NCBI RefSeq assembly: GCF_000755245.1
Contig: NZ_BBMP01000010.1
Coordinates: 1-64,000, forward strand
Origin: Halococcus sediminicola
Lineage (GTDB): Archaea; Halobacteriota; Halobacteria; Halobacteriales; Halococcaceae
Length of the DNA stretch: 64,000 bases
Reading direction: 5' to 3'
Position numbers and translations under genes: made by a program. This document shows positions 15,845-24,782 of this stretch, piece after piece. The notes under the pieces were generated by a model. It had not been told where the DNA came from. It did not search any database and was given only the letters and a program-made list of their open reading frames with translations. Every line of letters begins with the position of its first letter. Position 1 is the stretch's first letter.

Positions 15845-17827
15845 ATGGCTACCGTATCAAGCTTCGTCGAGCAGCTCTTCAACGGTCTCACGCTCGGGAT
15901 GGTCTACGTGCTGCTGGCGGCGGGGTTGTCGATCATCTTCGGCGTGATGGATGTCATCAACTTCTCGCACGGCGAGTTGTTCGCGCTCGGCGCGTACTTC
16001 GCGCTCTCCATCGTCAACCCGCTCGGCGAGACCGGCTTCTGGATCGCGCTCGTCGTCGCGCCGCTCGTCGTGGGCGTCATCGGCGTGCTCATCGAGCGCC
16101 TCACCGTCCGTCCGCTGTACGGCCGCGACCCCCTCTACCACATCCTGCTCACGTTCGGGCTGGTGCTCATCATCAGCGACCTCATCCAGTTGGTCTGGGG
16201 GCGCTCACAGCACCAGCTCGCCGTGCCCGACGTCCTCAACCAGTCGGTCGCCGTCCTCGGCGTCCGGCTGTCGCTGTACAGCTATTTCATGATCTTCGTC
16301 GGGGCTGTGCTCGCCGTCGGAACGTGGCTCGTGTTGAACCGGACGACCTACGGCATGATCGTCCGGGCCGGCTCGCAGGACCGCGAGATGGTCCGCAACC
16401 TCGGTATCGACATCGACAGCTACTATACGCTGGTGTTCGGGTTCGGGGCCGCCCTCGCCGCGGTCGGCGGCATCGTGCTCGGCGGGTATCAGAACGTCAA
16501 TCCCGGCATGGGCAACAGCGTCATCATCCCCGCGTTCATCATCGTCGTGCTCGGCGGTCTCGGGAGCTTTCGGGGCGCGGTCTTCGGTGGCCTGCTCGTC
16601 GGCGTCGTTCAGACCCTGACGCGGACGTACGTCCCCTTCCTCGAAGGTCTCACTATCTTTCTGTTGATGATCGCCGTGTTGCTCGTCAAGCCGCGCGGAC
16701 TGTTCGGCAATCCGGAGTGGCAGACGACCGCGCCCGAGGAGGGCGAACTCCTGCTCGGCGCTCACGGGGGTGTGTTCACCCGCGAGACGCGCGTGAAACT
16801 CGGCGCGGTCGCCGTTCTCGTGCTCGCGGTCGCCCCAGTTATACTGGTGGCGACCGGCAACGACTACTACGTCTCGCTGCTGAACGAGATGTTGATATGG
16901 GCCATCTTCGCGCTGAGCCTCGATTTCGTGATGGGCTACGCTGGACTCGTCTCGCTCGGCCACACCATGTTCTACGGCATCGGTGCGTACGCCGCGGCGC
17001 TCGTGATGCTCCATCTGACCTCCTCGCTCGTGGTCGCGCTCGCCGGGGCGATGGTGCTCTGTGCACTGGTCGCGTGGGTCGTCGGTAGCCTCTCGATCCG
17101 CGTCTCCGGCGTCTACTTCGCGATGATAACGCTCGCGTTCGCCCAACTGTTCTACAACGCCGTCTTCAAGTTCTCGTGGACCGGCGGCAGCGACGGCCTG
17201 CTCGGTTTCGAGGCCGTGTTGGGACTCGGCGGCGTCGGCGTCGCGCTCTCGGAGGCCGAACTCACGCTGGCCGGTCTCACGATTACCCCGACGATGGTCT
17301 TCTACTACCTCGCACTCGTGCTGGCGGTCGCCGCGCTGCTGTTCGCCCGGCGGTTCATGAACGCGCCCTTTGGCAGCGTGCTGCGCTCGCTCAGCGAGAG
17401 CGAGGAGCGCGCCGAGTTCATCGGCTACGACGTCACTCAGTACAAGCGCCGCGCGTTCGTCATCAGTGGCGCGCTCGCTGGACTGGCCGGCGGCCTGCTC
17501 GCGGCGAACCCCGAGACGTTCGTCGTCTCGCCCGACCAGACGCTCTACTGGATCAACTCCGGCGAGGTCATCGTGATGACGCTGCTCGGCGGGATGGGCA
17601 CGCTGTTCGGGCCGATGCTCGGCGCGGGGGTGTTCATCGGTGCCGAGGACGTCCTCGCCACCTACACCGAACAGTGGCGGATGGTCATCGGCGCGGTGTT
17701 CGTGCTGTTCGTGCTGTTCGTTCCCCGGGGGCTGGTCTCGGTGCCGTCGCTGCTGGCACGGCGCTGGGGCGAACGGAACGGTTCACCCACCGGTATCGAC
17801 GATTCGGAGGTGCGGACCGATGACTGA
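15845..17827 (+). CDS. ABC transporter permease, LivH-LivM fusion
   Basis: 660 residues. Residues about 1-290 are a LivH-type permease, starting FVEQLFNGLTLGMVYVLLAAG and including INFSHGELFALGAY and the coupling-helix region EMVRNLGIDID...LGSFRGA. A linker of about 30 residues follows. Residues about 320-645 are a LivM-type permease (ALSLDFVMGYAGLVSLGHTMFYGIGAYAAA, later SESEERAEFIGYDV). In most organisms these are two genes. No frameshift is needed, since one frame runs through. It begins 7 bases after the binding-protein stop and overlaps the ATPase start by 8 bases, so the whole set is one operon. Confidence 0.92.
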   Translation: MATVSSFVEQLFNGLTLGMVYVLLAAGLSIIFGVMDVINFSHGELFALGAYFALSIVNPLGETGFWIALVVAPLVVGVIGVLIERLTVRPLYGRDPLYHILLTFGLVLIISDLIQLVWGRSQHQLAVPDVLNQSVAVLGVRLSLYSYFMIFVGAVLAVGTWLVLNRTTYGMIVRAGSQDREMVRNLGIDIDSYYTLVFGFGAALAAVGGIVLGGYQNVNPGMGNSVIIPAFIIVVLGGLGSFRGAVFGGLLVGVVQTLTRTYVPFLEGLTIFLLMIAVLLVKPRGLFGNPEWQTTAPEEGELLLGAHGGVFTRETRVKLGAVAVLVLAVAPVILVATGNDYYVSLLNEMLIWAIFALSLDFVMGYAGLVSLGHTMFYGIGAYAAALVMLHLTSSLVVALAGAMVLCALVAWVVGSLSIRVSGVYFAMITLAFAQLFYNAVFKFSWTGGSDGLLGFEAVLGLGGVGVALSEAELTLAGLTITPTMVFYYLALVLAVAALLFARRFMNAPFGSVLRSLSESEERAEFIGYDVTQYKRRAFVISGALAGLAGGLLAANPETFVVSPDQTLYWINSGEVIVMTLLGGMGTLFGPMLGAGVFIGAEDVLATYTEQWRMVIGAVFVLFVLFVPRGLVSVPSLLARRWGERNGSPTGIDDSEVRTDD

Positions 17828-18584
17828 GACCGTGCTCGAAACCGAGGACCTAACCAAACGTTTCGGCGAACTGACCGCCGTCGATAGCGTCGATCTCACG
17901 GTCGATGCCGGCGAGTTTCGCAGCGTCATCGGCCCGAACGGGGCCGGCAAGACCACCCTGTTCAACTGCATCACCGGTGCGCTCGCGCCATCCGGGGGCG
18001 TCGTTCGCTTCGACGGCGAGGACATCACGAGCCTCCCGCCTCACGAGCGCGTCCGACGTGGTCTCGGGCGCTCGTTCCAGATTACAAACGTCTTCGGCGG
18101 TCTCGCGGTCCGGGAGAACGTGCGGCTGGCCGCACAGTCGGTCGTCGCCGAGTCGATATCCGGGCGCGAGGCGATGTTCCGGGACAAGGAGTCCTTCGCG
18201 AATATCGCCGAGCATACCGAGCAAGTGCTCGACCGCATTGGACTCGCCAACCATGCCGACGAGCGCGCCGAGACGCTCGCCTACGGCGACCAGCGCCGGC
18301 TCGAAATCGGCATCGTGCTGGCGACCGACCCGAAGCTCGTTCTGCTCGACGAGCCGACCGCCGGAATGAGCAGCGAGGAGACGCGAGCGACGATGGACCT
18401 CATCGAGGAGGTGCTCAGCGACCGGAGTTTGCTGCTCATCGAACACGACATCGACCTCGTGATGCGCGTTTCCGACCGCATCACCGTGCTCACGCGCGGC
18501 GCAGTGCTCGCGGAGGGTGTGCCCGAAGCCATCACCGAAAACGACGACGTGCGCGATGCGTATCTCGGGGGTGTGCGCCAGTGA
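17820..18584 (+). CDS. ABC transporter ATP-binding protein, LivG-like
   Basis: 254 residues. Walker A GPNGAGKTT (about 40-48), signature-region equivalent LAYGDQRRLEIGIVLATDP, Walker B KLVLLDEPTAGMS and switch His in LLIEHDIDLVMRVSDRI. The inserted stretch after Walker A (ISGREAMFRDKESF) is typical of LivG. ATG at 17820 overlaps the end of the fused permease gene by 8 bases, and its stop overlaps the next ATPase start by 4 bases, indicating translational coupling. Confidence 0.94.
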   Translation: MTETVLETEDLTKRFGELTAVDSVDLTVDAGEFRSVIGPNGAGKTTLFNCITGALAPSGGVVRFDGEDITSLPPHERVRRGLGRSFQITNVFGGLAVRENVRLAAQSVVAESISGREAMFRDKESFANIAEHTEQVLDRIGLANHADERAETLAYGDQRRLEIGIVLATDPKLVLLDEPTAGMSSEETRATMDLIEEVLSDRSLLLIEHDIDLVMRVSDRITVLTRGAVLAEGVPEAITENDDVRDAYLGGVRQ

Positions 18585-19297
18585 GCGCGCTGCTTTCCGT
18601 CGAGGACATCCACGCCGGCTACGGCCTGACCGAGGTGCTTCAAGGGGTCTCCTTCGACGTCGAGCGCGGCTCGGTGGCCGCGCTGGTCGGGCGCAACGGC
18701 GTCGGCAAGACCACGACGCTGCGGACCATCGTCGGCAACCTCACGCCGAGCGCCGGTCGCATCGATTTCGATGGCGATGACATTACGAAACTCCCGACCG
18801 AGAAGACCATCGGGAAGGGCATCACGTTCGTTCCCGAGGACCGGCGGGTGTTTCCCGGACTCACAGTGAGAGAAAACGTCGAGATGGGGCGACTCGGCGT
18901 TGCCGCCGATGGGTCGTCGGTCGATGCGGTGCTCGACCGCTTCGAGAACCTGCGCGAGCGCGAGAACAGCTATGGCTCGGTGCTCTCGGGCGGCGAACAG
19001 CAGATGCTCGCCATCGCGCGGGCGCTCATCGCCGACCCGGACCTCCTCCTCCTCGACGAACCGACCGAGGGGCTGGCCCCGTTCGTGGTGCGCCAGATCG
19101 AGGACGTCATCCGCGAACTCAACGCCGACGGCATCACCGTCCTGTTGGTCGAGCAGAACATCCCCGTGGCGCTCGACGTCGCCGACCGCGCTCACATCCT
19201 TGCAAAGGGTGAGATCATCCACAGCGGCTCCGCTGCCGACGTCCGCGACGACGAGGAACTGCTCGACCGCCATCTCGGTGTCGGGACGATGGACTGA
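18581..19297 (+). CDS. ABC transporter ATP-binding protein, LivF-like
   Basis: 238 residues, starting with GTG in a GTGA overlap with the preceding stop. Walker A GRNGVGKTTTLRTIVG (about 37-52), LivF-type FVPEDRRVFPGLTVRENVEMG, signature LSGGEQQMLAIARALIADP, Walker B LLLLDEPTEGLAP and LLVEQNIPVALDVADR. With the LivG-like protein it forms the ATPase pair energising the fused permease. Last gene of the operon; an A+T-rich spacer follows. Confidence 0.94.
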   Translation: MSALLSVEDIHAGYGLTEVLQGVSFDVERGSVAALVGRNGVGKTTTLRTIVGNLTPSAGRIDFDGDDITKLPTEKTIGKGITFVPEDRRVFPGLTVRENVEMGRLGVAADGSSVDAVLDRFENLRERENSYGSVLSGGEQQMLAIARALIADPDLLLLDEPTEGLAPFVVRQIEDVIRELNADGITVLLVEQNIPVALDVADRAHILAKGEIIHSGSAADVRDDEELLDRHLGVGTMD

Positions 19298-19726
19298 CCG
19301 ACGTTCGAGGGCAGTACGATGCGGCGAACTATCGAAAGAGGTCGGACCGATCATCCACTGCACTCCGTTTCGAGTACTCTGTTCAGTTCGCGGCTTTTCG
19401 GCCCGAGGTCGCCCGGGAGAACACCAGCATCCGGACTGCTTTTGATAACGTATGATGTCGGAACATGACGGTACAAATTATATGAAACAAAAAATTAGAA
19501 TTCCAGATTGTACTTTGTTGCTATCTTACTGAGATGCTCGATTGTTATGAATGAATTATTGCAACCGCCAATTTATGGCTTGAATATCCAGAATATCGAT
19601 TCTTTGATTTGAAAAAATTGTCAAGCTACAATACGGAAGTGTGAATCAATGACTGAAATAGTACTAAAAGCCACTCTTAACAATTTTATAGTATATCGCC
19701 AACGACGCCATCGAAAGCAAAGGCCA
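19298..19726. other. A+T-rich intergenic region
   Basis: About 430 bases without a supported gene. From roughly 19440 to 19700 the sequence is conspicuously A+T-rich for this genome, with runs such as GAAACAAAAAATTAGAATT and GATTTGAAAAAATTGTC. It contains a likely TATA element TTTTATAGTATAT (19684-19696) for the downstream permease. The rest resembles no repeat I recognise; it could be a relic of inserted DNA. Confidence 0.7.
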
Positions 19727-21187
19727 ATGGTGGGCCTCCGCGTTGCTCACGCATCGATGGGTACAGCAGGGCGTCTCAGTCGGAACCTCTCGTGGATACA
19801 TAGCGTCGCGGTCATCGTCGGGACGATGGTCGGTGCGGGAATCTTCGTCGTCACCGGCACGGCCGCCGAACTCATGGGGCCGGCAGTCCCGCTCGGCTTT
19901 CTCGCGGGACTTCCCGTGGTGTTCTCGACTGCGCTCGTCTACGCGGTCTTCATGAGCGGGCCGCTCGGCGAGCATCCCGGCGGGGCCTACATGCACATCT
20001 CGCGGACGTGGAACTCGACGCTTGCAGGCTACGCCTTCATCTGGCTGAAGGTCGTCGCGTTCATCGGTGCACAGGCGGTCTTCGCCATCGGCTTCGGCAA
20101 CGCGATCCGCTACTGGCCCGTCTTCCGATTCCTCTCGGCCGAGTGGTGGGCGATCGCCTTCCTCACAGTCCTCTTCGTCCTGCATCTCGTCGGCGTCGAC
20201 GTCTTCGGGCGAGTACAGGCGCTCATGACCGGGCTGCTCGTCGCCGTCCTCCTCCTGCTCGGCCTGCCCGGTCTGCTTCAGGTCAACCCCGGAAACTTCT
20301 CGCCGCTGTTTCCTGGCCAGTTGTACGCCGACGGGATCGTCGGTCCGTTCGTCGCCGGCACGAGCGCGCTCTTTTTCTCGTACATCGGCTTCGAGTCGCT
20401 CGCCCAGACCGCCGGCGAGACGGAAAACCCCCGGAAGACGCTACCGCGCGTGTTCGCGGGCAGCGTCCTCTTCATCGGACTGCTCTACTTGCTCGTGAGC
20501 GTCGTCGTCATCGGTATTCTCCCCTGGGAGCAGGTCGCGGGAAGCGAGACGCCCCTCACCGACGCCGCCGCGACGTACTTCCCAGTCGGCACGGCGGGCA
20601 TCGTCGCGGTCGGCAGCCTGCTCGCGTACGCGACGACCGCCAACGCCGGCTACGTGGCCCCGAGTCGCATCCTCTACGCACTCGGGCGCGACCGACTGCT
20701 CCCCGACACGCTCACGCACGTCAACGACCGCTTCGGCACGCCCGACGTCGGTCTCGTCCTCACGTGGGGAATCGCCGTCGCGTTCGTGCTCACCTCGACG
20801 TTCTCCTATGCACTGAGCATCTCGCTGGCCGCACTACTGTGCATGTACGTCGCCCACGCGCTCTCGCTCGTCGCCCTGCCCCACGTGAATCCCGCGCTCT
20901 ACGAGGAGAGCGACCTGCAATTTTCGCCGGCGACGCTCGCCGTCGTCGGGCTGGTGAGCGCCGGCTCGATGCTCGTCTTCCTCACCCAGACGCTCTCGCC
21001 CGACACGTTCGTGCCGGCCCTCCGACAGCTGCTCGCCGGCAACGTCGGCGCGGCGCTGCTTTCGAGTAGCATCCTTCTCCTGGGCATCTGGCTCGTCGTC
21101 GGTCTCGCGGTCTACGCGGGCTACCGGCTCGCGGCCGACGGCGAACTCCCGGCGCGGCTGCCGTTCGCGTTCCTCGAAGGCGAGTGA
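19727..21187 (+). CDS. APC superfamily amino acid permease
   Basis: 486 residues with about 12 membrane segments. The first is diagnostic: HSVAVIVGTMVGAGIFVVTGTAAELMGP, with the GAGIF substrate-binding loop of APC transporters. FFSYIGFESLAQTAGETENPRKTLPR in the middle carries the conserved Glu/Asn-Pro loop. ATG 19727 is preferred since it sits about 35 bases after a TATA element; ATG 19757 and the A+T-rich extension to 19649 are alternatives. It precedes kynureninase by 37 bases, so tryptophan, kynurenine or another aromatic amino acid is a reasonable guess for substrate, unproven. Confidence 0.85.
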   Translation: MVGLRVAHASMGTAGRLSRNLSWIHSVAVIVGTMVGAGIFVVTGTAAELMGPAVPLGFLAGLPVVFSTALVYAVFMSGPLGEHPGGAYMHISRTWNSTLAGYAFIWLKVVAFIGAQAVFAIGFGNAIRYWPVFRFLSAEWWAIAFLTVLFVLHLVGVDVFGRVQALMTGLLVAVLLLLGLPGLLQVNPGNFSPLFPGQLYADGIVGPFVAGTSALFFSYIGFESLAQTAGETENPRKTLPRVFAGSVLFIGLLYLLVSVVVIGILPWEQVAGSETPLTDAAATYFPVGTAGIVAVGSLLAYATTANAGYVAPSRILYALGRDRLLPDTLTHVNDRFGTPDVGLVLTWGIAVAFVLTSTFSYALSISLAALLCMYVAHALSLVALPHVNPALYEESDLQFSPATLAVVGLVSAGSMLVFLTQTLSPDTFVPALRQLLAGNVGAALLSSSILLLGIWLVVGLAVYAGYRLAADGELPARLPFAFLEGE

Positions 21188-21224
21188 GCGAAAGAATACT
21201 GTACGCCCGGCGAATCCCATCGGT

Positions 21225-22493
21225 ATGACCACTCTCGACGCGACGCGCGAGGAAGCCATCGCGCGCGACGAACGGGACCCACTCGACGGGTTCGCCGAGC
21301 GATTTCACACCGCCGACGGGCTATATCTCGACGGCAATTCGCTCGGACCGCTCTCGACCGACGCGGAACGGACACTCCAGCGAGTCATCGAGGAATGGCG
21401 CGAGGAGGGGATTCACGGCTGGACCGACGGCGAGCCGCCGTGGTTCCGGTATGGGGAACATCTCGGCGACCGTCTCGCGCCGCTCGTGGGGGCCGACGAG
21501 ACGGAAGTCGTCGCCGCGAACTCCACGACCGTGAACATCCACACGCTCGTCGGGACCTTCCTCGATACGATCGACGGTCGGCCGACAGTCCTGATCGACG
21601 GACTCAACTTCCCGACCGACGGCTACGCCGTCCGTGCCCAGCTCCGCCAACGCGGGTTCGATCCCGACGACCGGCTCGTAGTGGTGGAAAGCAGCGATGG
21701 ACGGACCATCGACGAAGGCGACGTCGTCGCGGCGCTCGAAGAGAACGACGTCGACCTCCTCTTGCTCCCGTCGGTGCTCTATCGCAGCGGCCAGCTGCTC
21801 GACATCGAGTGCATCGCAACGGCCGCAGCCGACCACGGAGTGCTCTGTGGGTTCGACCTCGCGCACTCCATCGGCGTCGTCCCGCACGATCTCTCGGACG
21901 TGGATTTCGCCGTCTGGTGTAGCTACAAGTACCTGAACGCCGGTCCCGGAGCCATCGCCGGCTGCTACGTCAACGAGCGCCACTTCGGGACTCAGCCCGC
22001 ACTCGCCGGCTGGTGGGGCCACGAGAAGGCGACCCAGTTCGAGATGCGGTCGACATACACGCCAGCGGAGACCGCGGGCGCGTGGCAGATCGGAACAGTA
22101 CCAATGTTGAGCGCCGCACCGCTGGAGGGGGCGCTCGACATCACCACCGAGGCTGGTATCGACGCCATCCGCGAGAAATCACTCACCCTCTCGGAGTACC
22201 TGATGGCGCTCGTGGACGACCGACTCGACGACGAGTTCACCGTCGGCACACCACGCGAGCGGTCCCAGCGGGGCGGCCACGTCGCCGTCGAACATCCAGC
22301 AGCCGAGCGAATCGTCGCGGCGCTCGCCGCCCGTGACGTCGTGGTCGACTTCCGCCCGCCGAACGTCGTCCGCGTCTGTCCGGCACCGCTCTACACTAGC
22401 CATCTCGACGTCTGGGAGTTCGTGACGACGCTTTCCACCATCGCCGAATCTGGAGATCACGAACGCTTCGACCCGAGTGGCGAAGTCACGTAG
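21225..22493 (+). CDS. kynU: kynureninase
   Basis: 422 residues. PLP-dependent hydrolysis of L-kynurenine to anthranilate and L-alanine (or of 3-hydroxykynurenine). Recognised from LYLDGNSLGPLS near residue 33, GWTDGEPPWFRYGEHLGDRLAPLVGA, CGFDLAHSIGVVPHDL (the PLP-ring Asp) and the PLP lysine in VWCSYKYLNAGPG (about residue 231), followed by LAGWWGHE. It begins 37 bases after the permease and is followed 48 bases later by an arylformamidase-like hydrolase. No tryptophan 2,3-dioxygenase is in the window. Confidence 0.94.
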   Translation: MTTLDATREEAIARDERDPLDGFAERFHTADGLYLDGNSLGPLSTDAERTLQRVIEEWREEGIHGWTDGEPPWFRYGEHLGDRLAPLVGADETEVVAANSTTVNIHTLVGTFLDTIDGRPTVLIDGLNFPTDGYAVRAQLRQRGFDPDDRLVVVESSDGRTIDEGDVVAALEENDVDLLLLPSVLYRSGQLLDIECIATAAADHGVLCGFDLAHSIGVVPHDLSDVDFAVWCSYKYLNAGPGAIAGCYVNERHFGTQPALAGWWGHEKATQFEMRSTYTPAETAGAWQIGTVPMLSAAPLEGALDITTEAGIDAIREKSLTLSEYLMALVDDRLDDEFTVGTPRERSQRGGHVAVEHPAAERIVAALAARDVVVDFRPPNVVRVCPAPLYTSHLDVWEFVTTLSTIAESGDHERFDPSGEVT

Positions 22494-22541
22494 CGTTCGC
22501 GCTGCCCAACGGCTAAATACCGACCGCCGGAATCCAGTCCA

Positions 22542-23399
22542 ATGCTCTATCGGGAATTCGAGACCCAAGAGGAACTGGACGCACAGTACAACGTGAGCGA
22601 GAGCGTCGCGGATTCGACGGAATACGCGGAGTTCTACGCCGAGCAGAGCCGCGAGGTTCGTGCGGACCTCGACTGCCATCTGGATGTTTCCTTCGGCCCG
22701 ACGGTGGCCGAACGGCTCGATGTCTTCCCCGCCGACCGGCCGAACGCTCCTGTCCTTCTGTTCGTTCACGGTGGGTACTGGCACAGCCGCACCAGTAGAG
22801 AGTTCGACTTCGTCGCCCGCGGCCCCGTCTCGGCGGGCGTGACGACCGTCGTGATGAACTACGCGCTCTGTCCTGCAGTATCGATCGACGAGATCGTTCG
22901 CCAGACCCGTGCCGCCGTCGTCTGGCTCGCCGACCACGCCGACGAGTTCGGTGCCGACGGCGACCGCATCCACGTCGCCGGTCACTCGGCGGGCGGCCAC
23001 CTGACGGGCATGCTGCTGACGACCGACTGGAAGGCGAAGTATGAGAAGTCGGCCGACATCATCGAGAGCGCCTGTACCATCAGCGGCCTGTTCGACCTCG
23101 AACCGTTCCCGTACACGTGGCTCCAGCCGAAACTCCAACTGACGTGGGACGAGGTCCGGCGCAACAGCCCGATCCGCCACCTGCCCGACGACGCGCCGCC
23201 GCTGCTGGTCAGCTACGGTGCCGACGAGCCATCGGAACTGTGCCGCCAGTCCGAGGACTTCCTCGCCGCGTGGCAGCAGGCCGGTCTGGACGGAACTGGA
23301 CTCTCACAGCCGGCGACGAACCACTACACGGCCATCGAAGGGTTCCTCGACGCAGAGAGTCGTCTCTGTTCGGCCGTCCTCGATCGGATCGAAGGTTGA
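22542..23399 (+). CDS. alpha/beta hydrolase, kynurenine formamidase-like
   Basis: 285 residues. The oxyanion-hole motif FVHGGYWHSRTS is about residue 74-85, the nucleophile elbow is GHSAGGHL (Ser about 149), and Asp in SYGADEPSE and His in NHYTAIEGF complete the triad. The HGG-x-W motif and the N-terminal pattern YREFETQEELDAQYN match the serine-hydrolase type of arylformamidase known from eukaryotes and some bacteria, not the metal-dependent bacterial KynB. It would convert N-formylkynurenine to kynurenine for the adjacent kynureninase. A TATA-like CTAAATAC lies about 28 bases before its ATG, so it may also have its own promoter. Confidence 0.82.
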   Translation: MLYREFETQEELDAQYNVSESVADSTEYAEFYAEQSREVRADLDCHLDVSFGPTVAERLDVFPADRPNAPVLLFVHGGYWHSRTSREFDFVARGPVSAGVTTVVMNYALCPAVSIDEIVRQTRAAVVWLADHADEFGADGDRIHVAGHSAGGHLTGMLLTTDWKAKYEKSADIIESACTISGLFDLEPFPYTWLQPKLQLTWDEVRRNSPIRHLPDDAPPLLVSYGADEPSELCRQSEDFLAAWQQAGLDGTGLSQPATNHYTAIEGFLDAESRLCSAVLDRIEG

Positions 23400-23408
23400 G
23401 ATTTTTCG

Positions 23409-24773
23409 TTACTGCGACCGGTCGACCAGCGCTTCGTCGAGCAGTTCGAGCGGGTGACGTATCTCGTAGCCGGTGCCGTGTTCCATCTGCATCGCGCAGG
23501 TCGGACATTCGGTCATCCCAGTCTCGCCGTCGGCACCCTCCATGTGCTCGAACATCTCCGCGCCGATCTCCATCGAGTAGTCGTACTTCTCCTCCTTCCA
23601 GCCGTAGGTGCCCGAAATCCCCGAACAGGAGTCACCGACGTCCTCGATGTCCACGCCGTCGAGGTCCGAGAACAGTTCGACGGCCTGCGTGTCGAGTCCC
23701 TGATTGCGGGCATGACACGGTGCGTGGTAGGCGAACTCGCTCCCTTCGACCGACGCCTCGTCGAGCGCATCCTCCAAGTCCTCGTGCAGGCGGAGGTACT
23801 CGACACCCTCGTAGGTGTGGGCAGCGACGTCCTCGATGCCATCGAGATCGAACAGTTCGGGGTACTCCTGGCCGAGCGCCATCGAACAGGAAGTACAAGA
23901 GGCGACGACGTCGGCTCCGTTCTCGATCGCTGCGGCGAGATTTTTCACGTTGGTCTCGGCGTGGCGGCGCGCGTCGCCGAGCATCCCGTTGGCGAACATC
24001 GGCGTGCCCGAACACTTCTGTGGCGGGACGAGGATCTCGTAGCCGAAGTTCTCGTAGACCCTGACCATCGCCTTGCCGACTTCGGGCGTGTTGAAATTCG
24101 AGTAACAGCCGTGGAAGTACGCGATCCGCTTGTCGGGATTTTCGACCCGTGCCCCGCCGCGGGCGGTCCACCACTCGCGGAAGGTGTGGTCGGCGAATTC
24201 GGGGAACTCGCGCTCGCTCGTCACGCCCATCGTTTTCTCCATCGCCCAGCGCGCCGGCCCGAAGTTCATGACGAAGTTCGCCACGCCCGGCGCGTAGGAG
24301 GCGAGCCACGCCGACGTGTGGTAGTTCGCGAGAATTCGATTTCTGAGACGCTCGACCAGTCCGTCCTGGCCCTCCCGAACGATCGAGAGCGCCTCTCGTG
24401 GACTGCCGTCGGCGAGCGCCGACAGCGCCTCCCGGCCGAACCGTTGATCTTCGACGTACTCGCCACGGGCGGTGTTGTGCATCTGGCTCAGCGGCACCGA
24501 GGAAGGGCAGGCGTCGTCACAGCGCATGCAGTTCGAACACGACGTGATCGAATCGTCGATCCCGTGGCCCTCCTTGCGCTTGAGCCGCCATTGCTCAGGC
24601 CCCTGGAACTTCGGGCCGGGGAACTCGTCGTCGACTTCGGCGACCGGGCAAGAAGTATCACATGTCGAACACTTGTAGCAGTCGTCCGCGCCCGGACGGA
24701 GATCCATTTCGGTCGTCTCGAAGACGTCTACCGGCTCGAACTCGTCGGCGTCGTGGGTTGGTGCGTCGCTCAT
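23409..24773 (-). CDS. glpC: glycerol-3-phosphate dehydrogenase subunit C
   Basis: 454 residues. Two 4Fe-4S clusters: C32, C35, C38, C42 (CYKCSTCDTSCP) and C79, C82, C85, C89 (CSNCMRCDDACP). Then two cysteine-rich CCG domains, with FHGCYSNFN...KCSGTP and YHAPCHARNQ...DSCSGISG and TECPTCAMQ. The subunit passes electrons from GlpAB towards the quinone pool and anchors the complex at the membrane. It is last in a glpA-glpB-glpC operon, its start 9 bases past the glpB stop. It lies convergent to the formamidase gene with a 9-base gap. Confidence 0.93.
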   Translation of the reverse strand: MSDAPTHDADEFEPVDVFETTEMDLRPGADDCYKCSTCDTSCPVAEVDDEFPGPKFQGPEQWRLKRKEGHGIDDSITSCSNCMRCDDACPSSVPLSQMHNTARGEYVEDQRFGREALSALADGSPREALSIVREGQDGLVERLRNRILANYHTSAWLASYAPGVANFVMNFGPARWAMEKTMGVTSEREFPEFADHTFREWWTARGGARVENPDKRIAYFHGCYSNFNTPEVGKAMVRVYENFGYEILVPPQKCSGTPMFANGMLGDARRHAETNVKNLAAAIENGADVVASCTSCSMALGQEYPELFDLDGIEDVAAHTYEGVEYLRLHEDLEDALDEASVEGSEFAYHAPCHARNQGLDTQAVELFSDLDGVDIEDVGDSCSGISGTYGWKEEKYDYSMEIGAEMFEHMEGADGETGMTECPTCAMQMEHGTGYEIRHPLELLDEALVDRSQ

Positions 24774-24782
24774 GATTGAAAC

